Part shown: piece after piece, positions 1 to 7,841 of the stretch | Numbering within the stretch: the first letter of the stretch is position 1 | How the letters are laid out: the number at the start of each line of letters is the position of its first letter | Origin: JBEKIK01 sp050013075 | Lineage (GTDB): Bacteria > Planctomycetota > Planctomycetia > Pirellulales > Thermoguttaceae | Assembly (NCBI GenBank): GCA_050013075.1 | Contig: JBEKFZ010000051.1 | Coordinates: 1-30,084 of the forward strand | Length of the DNA stretch: 30,084 bases | Reading direction: 5' to 3' | Notes under the pieces: generated by a model | Seen by the model: the letters and a program-made list of their open reading frames with translations, nothing else | What the model was told of the DNA's origin: nothing | The model's database searches: none | Position numbers and translations under genes: made by a program

Positions 1-18
1 CTAGTAAGAGGAAGTGAT

Positions 19-573
19 ATGGCCGAAGATAAGGCCGGGTTCGATATTGCCCAATTAGTCGCCGCAAATTACCAGGCGGTCTACCGTTACGCCTATCGCC
101 TATGCGGATCGGTGGCCGATGCCGAAGACCTTACCCAAAAGGTTTTTTTAACGGCTCAAGGTAACATGGGACAACTGCGTAATATAGATAGTTCGCGAAG
201 CTGGCTGTTTACTATCCTACGAAACTGCTTTCTTCGTGATCGCCAACGGCAACGGCCTATTATCGAATCCAATTTGTCCTTCAATATTGACCATATCTCT
301 TTTGAGGCCCCAAAAGATAAAGAAATTGAGCCTGAACAACTCCAAGCCGCCCTCGACGAAATACCCGAACTGTCGCGCCTGATATTGGTAATGTTCTATT
401 TTGAGGAGCGTTCCTATCGGGAAATTGCCCAACAGTTGGATTTGCCCTTGGGTACGGTGATGAGCCGCCTGGCCCGGGCAAAAGACCGGTTGCGGACAAA
501 ATTGTTTTCCTCAAACCCGCCGTCACGGAAACGACACCCGCGCCTTACGCTGCAAGGAAGACGTGACATTTGA
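19..573 (+). CDS. ECF-type RNA polymerase sigma factor
   Basis: A 184-residue sigma-70 family protein of extracytoplasmic-function size. It would bind core RNA polymerase and direct it to a small set of promoters. Region 2 lies at about residues 17-80 (YQAVYRYAYRLCGSVADAED, then the SRSWLFTILRNCFLRDR segment). Region 4 lies at about 110-165 and holds the helix-turn-helix SYREIAQQLDLPLGTVMSRL. Regions 1 and 3 are absent, as expected for ECF factors. The ATG is preceded by AGAGGAAG at a good distance. The stop codon overlaps the start of the next gene, so the two are probably translationally coupled and the second is the likely anti-sigma partner. Its promoter lies outside the window. The family call is firm. 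Whether it controls the carbohydrate genes downstream cannot be seen. Confidence 0.95.
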   Translation: MAEDKAGFDIAQLVAANYQAVYRYAYRLCGSVADAEDLTQKVFLTAQGNMGQLRNIDSSRSWLFTILRNCFLRDRQRQRPIIESNLSFNIDHISFEAPKDKEIEPEQLQAALDEIPELSRLILVMFYFEERSYREIAQQLDLPLGTVMSRLARAKDRLRTKLFSSNPPSRKRHPRLTLQGRRDI

Positions 574-1298
574 TGAAAAAACAACTTCATCTTGATGAGC
601 AAACTTTCGATGAAAAAATCGGCGCCGCGTTTCATGACGTTTCAGTTCCGCCGGGATTGCTTCAACGCCTTTTGTATCATTTATCCCATGCCCGGGTAGG
701 AAACCCGGCGTCTGACACATTAAATACGGGACCGGACCGGCCGATAAGGATGGATGATATGGACGCGGCCATATCCATGCCGGCGCAGGGCCGGCGAAAA
801 GTTCCCCGGCGCTGGTTGCTCGCCTCCGGCGGACTTTTATCAGCGGCCGGGGTGTTATTCATCGCTTTATGGCTGAATTTGCGTAACGTCGAAAGTTATA
901 CCGAACAAACGGTAATTGACGAGGCACTTCGTTTTTTCGACGCTGATACGGCCGATGCGCGGACTCTATTGACCGAAAAATCTCCGCCCAAGGCTTATCC
1001 GTTCAGCCGGGCGGTTTTTTTCTCCAAAGGCATTTATTGGCGGGAAATTCGCGATTTTCTGGGCCGATCCGCAATAGCCTATGATTTGCCGGGCCGCGAC
1101 GGTCGCCGGGCTACCCTTTACGTGATCGAACAAAACGTTCAGGCCTTGGGCAACGAACCTCGGCGTCAACCGTTTACCACCGGCGGCTTTTCCGCGTCCG
1201 CCTGGCAAGAAGGACGCTTGTTATACGTGTTGGTAGTTCAGGGCGAGCCCAATATATACCAAAACTATCTCAATCTGCCGCGCGGCCCCGTGGCATGA
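573..1298 (+). CDS. Putative membrane anti-sigma factor, partner of the ECF sigma
   Basis: A 241-residue single-pass membrane protein of no named family that I can identify. The start is the ATG in the TGATG overlap with the sigma gene; a TTG one codon upstream is less likely. Residues 1-80 are cytoplasmic in type and carry a VPPGLLQRLLYHL helix that I associate with planctomycete proteins encoded beside ECF factors. Residues 81-102 form a hydrophobic helix preceded by GRRKVPRR, which predicts an N-in orientation. The remaining 140 residues would lie outside the membrane. There is no cysteine anywhere, so this is not a zinc-binding (HxxxCxxC) anti-sigma. Position, overlap and topology support the anti-sigma role; direct sequence evidence for sigma binding is lacking. 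Confidence 0.6.
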   Translation: MKKQLHLDEQTFDEKIGAAFHDVSVPPGLLQRLLYHLSHARVGNPASDTLNTGPDRPIRMDDMDAAISMPAQGRRKVPRRWLLASGGLLSAAGVLFIALWLNLRNVESYTEQTVIDEALRFFDADTADARTLLTEKSPPKAYPFSRAVFFSKGIYWREIRDFLGRSAIAYDLPGRDGRRATLYVIEQNVQALGNEPRRQPFTTGGFSASAWQEGRLLYVLVVQGEPNIYQNYLNLPRGPVA

Positions 1299-1345
1299 AT
1301 CCGCTTCAAACAAGCCCGATCCTTCGAGGGCACATTTTGACACAC

Positions 1346-1367
1346 ACAAACCTTTGAGGCGGTTTGT
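1346..1367. other. Weak inverted repeat between convergent genes
   Basis: ACAAACC and GGTTTGT form a perfect 7-bp stem with an 8-nt loop in the 73-bp gap between the anti-sigma gene (+) and the enolase-superfamily gene (-). It has no T-tract on either side, so a terminator role is only possible. Confidence 0.3.
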
Positions 1368-1371
1368 CGCC

Positions 1372-2688
1372 TTACTTTACTTCGACTGCATTTTGCAATA
1401 AACCCTTGAGGTCTTTGATTCCCAGGCCTGGGCCTGCGGGGACGCTCATCTTTCCGTCTTTAACTTTGATCGCAGGGTCGAACCAACTCCCATAAGTTTC
1501 GGTTCCGAGTTTGTACTCCTGGTAACGTCCCATGTTTTTCACGCAGGAGGCAAAATGCAGCATGTACACGAATCCAATCCCGCCGGAAATGTGCAGTGTA
1601 ATCGGTAATTTAGCGGCCTGGGCCATCCGCGCCACCCGGATGGCTCGCACCATCCCTCCGTAGTAATAGAGATCTGTTTGCACTATGTCTACCGCCCGAT
1701 TGGCGATTATCCACCTGTGGCGCCAATCGCTGTATTCCTGTTCTCCGCCTGCTATGGAAATATCAAGCGTATCGGCCACTTTCTTGGTATCTTCCAAATG
1801 ATCGAACGGGCATGGCTCCTCGAAGTACACCGCTTTGATCTCTTCCAACATGTGCCCCACTTCGATTGCCTTGGGCGGATCATATGAGCTGTTCGCATCG
1901 GCGTGAATATCAATATTATCGCCGAATGTTTTCCGCACTAATGGAATCAGCTTCTCGGTTCGCCCGGGCATGGCGTCGGCGTTCCGGCTCATCCGGCCGC
2001 CGACTCGGAACTTCAAGGCCTTGGCCCCGGAACGTTCTACCAAGGTCTGTAGATATTCCACTTCCTGTTGGGGCGTTGTGTCGCGCCTGCCGCTGGCTAC
2101 GTAGAATGGCACCTCTCGGCGAACTATATCGCCCAGCATTGCGCCTAGAGGCTTGCCGGCTATTCGTCCCAGCATGTCAAGGATTGCAAGCTCCACCCAG
2201 GCCTGCGGACACCAAAAGGCCAAACCGTACATCTTGTAGTTGCTCTTCCAACGATACAATTCCCAAAGCAGATTCTCCAAGTCCCTCGCGTCTTTCCCGA
2301 TGAAAAATGGGATCACGAGTTGCTTGAGAATTGGGGATAGCAATTCGCCCCGCGATTCATTTACAAAGGACACGCCTTCCGCCCCGTCTTTTGATCGCAC
2401 GTGGACCAGGAACTCCCTGCCTTTCTTAAGCAACCGGATCGAATCGATCACCACCGGCGATTGGAGTCCGTCCAGTTTCAGTACCCCAGCCGCTGCTACA
2501 CGGTCCAAATCCTCCGGGTTGGGGCCTTTTTTTTCACTTTCACTAACCTCTTTTTCAGCAGCCCGAGCGGCGGCCAAGGGCAAACCCACCGTGAGTGCGG
2601 CCGTACCCGCCGCGGCGGTTCCCGCTGCCGTAAAGAATTTTCGCCGATTCATTCCTTCCGCATTTTCATCGTTTTTAATAGTCTTCAT
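1372..2688 (-). CDS. Tat-exported enolase-superfamily enzyme (mandelate racemase-like)
   Basis: A 438-residue member of the mandelate racemase/muconate lactonizing group. These enzymes abstract the alpha proton of a carboxylate, and most MR-subgroup members are acid-sugar dehydratases. A twin-arginine signal is visible (NRRKFFTAAG at residues 14-23, hydrophobic stretch, ARA near 43). Metal ligands fit D264, E290 or E291, and E316. The His-Asp pair of the MR subgroup fits D339 and H366 (ITLHISGG). The usual KxK is K226-F-R228, so the second catalytic Lys appears to be Arg. The start at 2688 has a poor ribosome site; an ATG at 2652 would keep the Tat motif, but AAGGA lies too close to it. It is downstream of the GH106-like gene on the same strand, 81 bp away. 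The substrate is unknown; an acid sugar released from the glycan is a guess. Confidence 0.88.
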   Translation of the reverse strand: MKTIKNDENAEGMNRRKFFTAAGTAAAGTAALTVGLPLAAARAAEKEVSESEKKGPNPEDLDRVAAAGVLKLDGLQSPVVIDSIRLLKKGREFLVHVRSKDGAEGVSFVNESRGELLSPILKQLVIPFFIGKDARDLENLLWELYRWKSNYKMYGLAFWCPQAWVELAILDMLGRIAGKPLGAMLGDIVRREVPFYVASGRRDTTPQQEVEYLQTLVERSGAKALKFRVGGRMSRNADAMPGRTEKLIPLVRKTFGDNIDIHADANSSYDPPKAIEVGHMLEEIKAVYFEEPCPFDHLEDTKKVADTLDISIAGGEQEYSDWRHRWIIANRAVDIVQTDLYYYGGMVRAIRVARMAQAAKLPITLHISGGIGFVYMLHFASCVKNMGRYQEYKLGTETYGSWFDPAIKVKDGKMSVPAGPGLGIKDLKGLLQNAVEVK

Positions 2689-2769
2689 GATTTAATCCGT
2701 ACATATAGGCATTACTCTATCTCACCCCATGCCCCATCCGGAAAGCACCGTTGCCCGCCAGAATCGCAA

Positions 2770-5112
2770 CTACTCTTGGACGAAAAATGTGGAGGTGACC
2801 GGCGGCAGAACCAGGTGCACGGTGGTCACCGGCTGGCCGGCCGATTCTGATTTCTCGGCCTCCGCGTCCCATCTTTCCCCGGTATGTGGATTCCAAACGG
2901 CCAGGTTTTTATTGCCTCGCAATTGAACTTTCGCGTCAACGGGCTTATCCGTGGAGTTGGCAAAAAAGTAGATGTCGCGATCCTCTTTTACCTTGTGGAT
3001 GTACGTCAGCGCTCCATCGTAAGCCAGCCCCATTTTTACCGGCCACATGGGCGGCTCCTGGATATCGACGTCCCGGACCCCAGCGGCTTCTTTCAGAACC
3101 TTGTTCAGGATATTGATGTCCGGCTGGGGCAGAAAGTAGCCCCGCCCGCCGGCGTCGTTGCGGTTTACGAAGTAGCTCTTGAAATCGTTGATAACAACCG
3201 CGATTTGGGCCGTCATCGGGTTATCGGTCGAGATGCCGAAGACCTCGGCGGCCATTTCCCGCACTTCCTTGTCGCGGTTGAACTCGGCCGACTTTGAGGG
3301 CAGCTTGCGGGTGGCAATGATCGTCCCGCCGCCGCGATAAAACTCCAAAACTCTCTTGGCAACATCGGCCGAAAGCGTATCGCCGCCCGGCAGGATCAGT
3401 ACGCGGAATTCCTCGCGGTTGAGCTTGTTGTTCAATATAAGACTTTGCCGCTCTACGCCGCAGCGATTTACCAGCACGTCGGGATGCAAATATGTGTAAT
3501 CCACGCGAATCGCGCGATACAGCATTTCGCCCAGGTCCATGTAGTCGATTTCCGGCGGCACGATTCCGCCCTCCAAGGCGTAATAGAAATTCGGCGAACT
3601 CCCCGGCCTGACGCTAGCCGACGGCGTGGCGAAGGCGTAGGCGGCCTGCAATGCGGCAATGGGGTAGAGCACGGCCACGTCGGCCACGTGCCGGCCGCCC
3701 CGTAAAAGATAACTCATGCGCCCGACGAACCGATCCATTTCCGGCCCGATTTCCCGCGGCCGGCCGCCAAGTTGGATATTGATTCCCATCGCAAACTGAT
3801 CCATCGCCGTGCGTAGCGCGATCGTCGGACTCATCGCGCGGTAGGCCGCGTATGTCTCGGCAAAACATTCCGGCCGATCGTAATTAAATGCCGCCGAGGT
3901 GACGATCTTGTACGAGACGTTGGACCGTCCGGAATAGAAGATGTCGTCAATCTCGGGTACTTGTTGGTGCTTGAATGCCTTCATCAGGTCGCCGTGGATA
4001 GCGACCGGATTGCGGGCTTCCTCCTGGTCCAGGTGCCCGCCCAGCTTGATGTTATGTGCTTCACACCATTCGGCCATCTGGCCTATGTAATTGTCCGCGA
4101 ACAGGTCGGCGTGGAACCCGAACAGCGCGTTGCGCGCGGCTGCCGTTTCCGGGCCGATATCGTACCACAACGCCGGATAATACGGCATAGGCGAATACCC
4201 GTACTTCTTCTGGAATTCGCGGTTGAAATTTGGCGTCCACATGCGGCCGTTCGTCAGGTGCATGGAAGGCTCGTCATACATCGTGCGCTTGATTACGGTT
4301 CCGAAAAATTCCTTGAGGTGGGCGTAGTACGGATCGAAACTAAGCGCGATGTATTTGGCCACGGCCTCATGATCGAGATAATCCACGAAACCGCCTTTTA
4401 TCGAAGCCGGCCGGAAGGCGTTGTTCAGATAAAAGGCCATGATTTTCCAATTTCCGGCCGGAACTTGAACTTCGAGCATGTTTTTGTCCGTCTTCATTTT
4501 GCTCAGGTCGATGCGCTGGTGCGTGTCAAGGTTCATCATCACCGCGCCGACATAGGCCCCTTCGGGAATCGCCAATTCGGCCTTGCCCGGCCCGGTCACG
4601 TTTTTTTCGGCCAGTTCCAGGCTCTTGGCCGTGTACTCGGGATACTTTGTGTAGAACAGCCCGCCCGCCCGGCCGCTGGGAAAGTTCCATTCGTCGTAGA
4701 GCGTGCTCAGGGGAAAATTGTTTTTAAGCCCTTCCTCAATGGCTAGCCTATATAACCTGAAGTATTCCTCGCTAAGATATGGGACGCCCTGATCGCTAGC
4801 CTTGCGCTTGGACCCGCGCAGATAAGCTTCCGACAATCCGGTGGTTGGTCCGCCGGTAGGTTCAATCATGAACGACCCCCACGAATCGCGCTTGACGTTC
4901 GACTGGACGGCGGCGACGACGCCCTCTTCAGTCAGATTGGAAAGATTGAAATGCATCCAACAGATCCCCCGGTACTCGGCCGGCGGATCTTTGAATTGGG
5001 CGTAATCGAAGGCATAATCGTCGGCAAGTGTTGTTCCCGCCCGGCCAAGACATGCCGCAAACAAAAGCAGGATCAACAGTAAGTTTTTTTGATATTTTTT
5101 CCGCGTTTTCAT
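2770..5112 (-). CDS. Exported GH106-like glycoside hydrolase (divergent, short)
   Basis: A 780-residue exported protein with a signal sequence at about 1-30. C21 sits in LLFAAC, a poor lipobox, so a lipid anchor is uncertain. The opening FKDPPAEYRGICWMHFNLSNLTEEGVVAAV and the order of later motifs match the GH106 protein at 22372-25890: DEP at 280-282, a LDQEE segment at 361-365 and ECFAET at 415-420 stand where that protein has DSWEAG, AEPYGD and AAEAFTG. GH106 enzymes are alpha-L-rhamnosidases. This protein is about 390 residues shorter than that paralogue and seems to lack the C-terminal beta-sandwich, so its specificity may differ. No clear ribosome site precedes the ATG. The fold call is moderately sure; rhamnosidase activity is only inferred. 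Confidence 0.65.
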   Translation of the reverse strand: MKTRKKYQKNLLLILLLFAACLGRAGTTLADDYAFDYAQFKDPPAEYRGICWMHFNLSNLTEEGVVAAVQSNVKRDSWGSFMIEPTGGPTTGLSEAYLRGSKRKASDQGVPYLSEEYFRLYRLAIEEGLKNNFPLSTLYDEWNFPSGRAGGLFYTKYPEYTAKSLELAEKNVTGPGKAELAIPEGAYVGAVMMNLDTHQRIDLSKMKTDKNMLEVQVPAGNWKIMAFYLNNAFRPASIKGGFVDYLDHEAVAKYIALSFDPYYAHLKEFFGTVIKRTMYDEPSMHLTNGRMWTPNFNREFQKKYGYSPMPYYPALWYDIGPETAAARNALFGFHADLFADNYIGQMAEWCEAHNIKLGGHLDQEEARNPVAIHGDLMKAFKHQQVPEIDDIFYSGRSNVSYKIVTSAAFNYDRPECFAETYAAYRAMSPTIALRTAMDQFAMGINIQLGGRPREIGPEMDRFVGRMSYLLRGGRHVADVAVLYPIAALQAAYAFATPSASVRPGSSPNFYYALEGGIVPPEIDYMDLGEMLYRAIRVDYTYLHPDVLVNRCGVERQSLILNNKLNREEFRVLILPGGDTLSADVAKRVLEFYRGGGTIIATRKLPSKSAEFNRDKEVREMAAEVFGISTDNPMTAQIAVVINDFKSYFVNRNDAGGRGYFLPQPDINILNKVLKEAAGVRDVDIQEPPMWPVKMGLAYDGALTYIHKVKEDRDIYFFANSTDKPVDAKVQLRGNKNLAVWNPHTGERWDAEAEKSESAGQPVTTVHLVLPPVTSTFFVQE

Positions 5113-5180
5113 GTTGGAGTATCATCTTTCGTGAAAGCCGTGTTATTACCTTATCCAGCAAGTTTTTGCCGGTTGGGTGC

Positions 5181-5204
5181 CATGCCCACGCTCGCGTGGG
5201 CATG
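5181..5204. repeat. Perfect 10-bp-stem hairpin, REP-like
   Basis: CATGCCCACG and its exact reverse complement are separated by the loop CTCG. GTTGG (5172-5176) and CCAAC (5212-5216) add an imperfect outer arm. It lies in the 170-bp gap between two minus-strand genes. No T-tract follows on either strand, so it is more like a dispersed palindromic element than an intrinsic terminator. Confidence 0.6.
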
Positions 5205-5282
5205 ATGAATGCCAACATCCCATCGGCAACAATTTCGGGGAATAGGCACTATTCATCTTTCGGAATGAGGTTGTGTATCCGT

Positions 5283-7520
5283 CTACTCTGGCTTGACTTC
5301 GCGATTCGTTTTCAACCAATCTTCAATCTGCTTGGCTTGCGCCGTTTTTCCTTGTGACTTAGCAAGTTCCAATGCCTTTTGAGCCGATGTGATGGCCTCA
5401 GCCGACCGGCCTATCTTGGCATAAGCCAACGCCAAATTGAAATATGCCTCGGCAAAGTCGGGATTAAGACGCAAGGATTGCTTGAATTGCTCAATCGCTT
5501 CTTGCAGTCGGCCTACGTCGACCAACGCAGATCCCAGGTTATTGTGGGCTTCTGGATAATCGGGCTTCAAGCGCAGGGCTTGCTGGTAATACTCGATCGC
5601 CTCTGGAATCCGGCCTTTTTTGAACAATGCTACGCCCATGCTATTGTGGGCTTCAGTGTAATCGGGTTCCGATCGCAAGGCTTGTTGGAAATGCGTAATT
5701 GCCTCATCTAATTTTTCATTTTTCAGCGATTCCTCGCCCAGTTTGTATTGTGCCTCGGCCTCCTTGTTAAAGGTCTTGGCCTGCGTAACCTGCTGTGAAT
5801 TGATCTTTTGTATGTATTGAGGAACGGCTAAAAGCACCTCGGCCGGCACAATCAAACTCGTTTGCAGTTCATTGGGGGCCGTGGTAAGAGCGAATCCGAG
5901 CGGAGGCGTCTTGGGAAAATCGGGAATCTTCTGCTCTACCTTCATTTCTGGAGGGATAATTACAGACGCCATCCGTTTGATAAAGTCGATTGTTCCCTGC
6001 GGGCTTATGTAAGCAACCAGTATGGCATCTGGGGGCAACAAGGCGGCCGTCTTCGATACTCCTTCATCGTTCGCCAGGCCAGGCTTGCCCTGCTTTAAGG
6101 CTTTGAGCGTATCCTGAATGTGCTTTTTACTCACATAGCCCATGACGATGTGATGCTCGTCAACGGGCGCCAACCAGGTGGTGATTTTTTCGCCTGGCCC
6201 CAAAAGGGTCTCCATAAGGCGAGCTTGTTGCGGCATTTTTGCGACACCGGGCGGCTGCGGGACGTTCATGGTGATTTGCAGACTGGCAACGCCCCCAATT
6301 ACACTTTTCTCGATGGTTGGAGGTTGTAGAATCGGACTATGAGCGTCCTTGATCAACTTGCCGTACTGCCGGAGATACTTCTCATAATTTGCCAGGAATG
6401 CCTGGGAATTATCGACCTGCATCACACCAATAAATTTTGAATAGATCGGCTCATTACTTTGGCCCTCACCCAGCATGAACGATGCACCGCGAATTCCTTT
6501 TAACGCCTGAACCGACGTTTCCGATATCTTATCGACTTGTTCCGCGCTCATTCCGTACAGATCAGGCATGGACTTCATGATGTTGAAGGAGAATTTCATC
6601 AGTTTGTCCAACATTGCTTCGGAAACCACCCCGCCGCCAACCGCCACGAAAGGCTCATCAGGAAGCCCTTTTAAGAGATTTTCGCCCGCCGGATGATTTT
6701 GCGCGAGGAGTTGGCCCCAATCTCCCCCGGAAACCAGTGACGTACGGTTGGTTATGCGAACCGCATTTTGCTTGTCGAGTTGCAGGCCGATACCGCAAGC
6801 CGAAACTTCCTTTTCCGCGGCTTGAAAGAACGACGCGTAAATGTCGAACATGGCCACTGCCGCTTTTGCCTGATCGCCGGCCTGTGCCAGCAACGGTTTC
6901 ATGTTGCGGATCGCTTCCTGCGCCCTGGCCGATACCCGCTTGATTCCCGGTTGCAGAATAACCCCGGCGACATCATTCGCCGCGAGCCATTCGCGCCAAG
7001 GCGCCAAGCCGGCCGGGACTTCCCGGGAAAGCGTTATTGTCTTCTCCAGTACATCCTTGTGCGAAATGTCGGTCAGCGCGGCATAACCGCCGATATTGCG
7101 TGCCCAGGCCGGGGTGCGCATAACCTCGATCGTGGTAACAGCCTCCTCGGCATTTTCCGGTTTCAACTGCTCGCTGAACTTGCCGTAATCGGTAACAGGC
7201 ATCAAGAGAATCATCGTCGGTATTGCACCGTCTATTTCCGGTGGTAGAACTATTAGGCCCATTGTCCCGTTCTCATCCAATCCATCTTGGATGCCAAATT
7301 GTTGTTTGAGCATCGCCAGCAGGCTAGGCACTGGAAGCTGCATCTCGCGCCCCAAAGCCTGGATCTTGGCGTCCGCGGCGGCCGGGTGGTTGACCAGCAA
7401 GAACCCCGAAGCCGAGTCTGGCACCAGCTTGAGGATTTCTTCCGCGGCCGGCGCGAGCGACGCGCCCAAAAAAAGAATGCACGCAATAGGCAATGCGGCG
7501 ATAGCATGTCGTCGAGTCAT
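5283..7520 (-). CDS. Secreted probable DUF3352-type protein with C-terminal TPR repeats
   Basis: A 745-residue protein of unknown function. The ATG at 7520 is chosen because GGAGGAG (7527-7533) sits 6 nt upstream; a TTG five codons earlier lies within that ribosome site. A signal peptide follows (TRRHAIAALPIACILFLGASLAPA). Residues of about 25-560 resemble planctomycete proteins annotated DUF3352, opening with LVPDSASGFLLVNHP; this link is from memory of the family style. From about residue 585 to 735 there are four tandem TPR units, with typical AxxxLG, EAI and AL..PDY.EAH positions, which usually bind proteins. No catalytic motif is evident. It is a single gene with its own promoter, divergent from the esterase gene. 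It is not obviously a carbohydrate enzyme and may be a surface or assembly factor. Confidence 0.75.
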   Translation of the reverse strand: MTRRHAIAALPIACILFLGASLAPAAEEILKLVPDSASGFLLVNHPAAADAKIQALGREMQLPVPSLLAMLKQQFGIQDGLDENGTMGLIVLPPEIDGAIPTMILLMPVTDYGKFSEQLKPENAEEAVTTIEVMRTPAWARNIGGYAALTDISHKDVLEKTITLSREVPAGLAPWREWLAANDVAGVILQPGIKRVSARAQEAIRNMKPLLAQAGDQAKAAVAMFDIYASFFQAAEKEVSACGIGLQLDKQNAVRITNRTSLVSGGDWGQLLAQNHPAGENLLKGLPDEPFVAVGGGVVSEAMLDKLMKFSFNIMKSMPDLYGMSAEQVDKISETSVQALKGIRGASFMLGEGQSNEPIYSKFIGVMQVDNSQAFLANYEKYLRQYGKLIKDAHSPILQPPTIEKSVIGGVASLQITMNVPQPPGVAKMPQQARLMETLLGPGEKITTWLAPVDEHHIVMGYVSKKHIQDTLKALKQGKPGLANDEGVSKTAALLPPDAILVAYISPQGTIDFIKRMASVIIPPEMKVEQKIPDFPKTPPLGFALTTAPNELQTSLIVPAEVLLAVPQYIQKINSQQVTQAKTFNKEAEAQYKLGEESLKNEKLDEAITHFQQALRSEPDYTEAHNSMGVALFKKGRIPEAIEYYQQALRLKPDYPEAHNNLGSALVDVGRLQEAIEQFKQSLRLNPDFAEAYFNLALAYAKIGRSAEAITSAQKALELAKSQGKTAQAKQIEDWLKTNREVKPE

Positions 7521-7575
7521 GATAATCTCCTCCAAATAGATTCAGACTTAAATAACTAACGGCCACTGTTTTTAT

Positions 7576-7604
7576 ATTATCGCCGTCTGATACTGCGTCC
7601 ACAA
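7576..7604 (-). promoter_or_regulatory. Predicted sigma-70-type promoter of the DUF3352/TPR gene
   Basis: On the minus strand TTGTGG (7604-7599), a 17-nt spacer and GATAAT (7581-7576). Transcription would start near 7569, giving a leader of about 50 nt before the ATG at 7520. Confidence 0.4.
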
Positions 7605-7727
7605 GGCGGCGAAAAATATAATTGGCGATATTTTCCTTAAGATTTTGGGATTATCGGAATTTGAAAACGCGTTGAATTGCACAAACCGTGTTATGAAAAG
7701 CCGCTCCTTGGCAATCTATTGTCCCGG

Positions 7728-7756
7728 TTGCAACGGCCGGATGCAATCAATATGAT
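7728..7756 (+). promoter_or_regulatory. Predicted sigma-70-type promoter of the two-module esterase
   Basis: TTGCAA (7728-7733), a 17-nt spacer and TATGAT (7751-7756). It lies downstream of the most upstream possible ATG (7677) and so supports the later GTG start at 7842, leaving a leader of about 80 nt. Confidence 0.45.
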
Positions 7757-7825
7757 AAATAGCTGTCATAAGGCGTGTTTTTTTGTTTTTGAATTGTACA
7801 TCAGCAGACTCGGGGTTGGTAAACC

Positions 7826-7833
7826 AGGGAGGT
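7826..7833 (+). promoter_or_regulatory. Strong ribosome binding site that fixes a GTG start
   Basis: AGGGAGGT is followed by 8 nt and then GTG at 7842. No comparable site precedes the ATG codons at 7677 or 7866, so the GTG is the best start. Confidence 0.7.
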
Positions 7834-7841
7834 CAAAGGCC

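Larger units (their letters stand above)
7521..7841. other. Divergent intergenic region with back-to-back promoters
   Basis: A 321-bp AT-rich gap between the DUF3352/TPR gene (-) and the esterase gene (+). It contains one promoter-like element for each direction (listed separately). The open frame of the esterase extends upstream to 7677 but lacks a ribosome site there. I see no other gene. Confidence 0.6.

Noticed and set aside
3961..4746. A 261-codon plus-strand open frame
   Set aside because: It is antisense to the GH106-like gene, with no domain and no ribosome site; a GC-skewed codon pattern explains the long frame.
5181..5204. Hairpin as an intrinsic terminator for the DUF3352/TPR gene
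   Set aside because: No T-tract follows the stem in the minus direction, so it is listed as a REP-like repeat instead.
7677..7841. Longer N-terminus of the two-module esterase from ATG 7677
   Set aside because: No ribosome site precedes it, a promoter-like element lies inside it, and the signal peptide would be buried. GTG 7842 has a near-perfect ribosome site.
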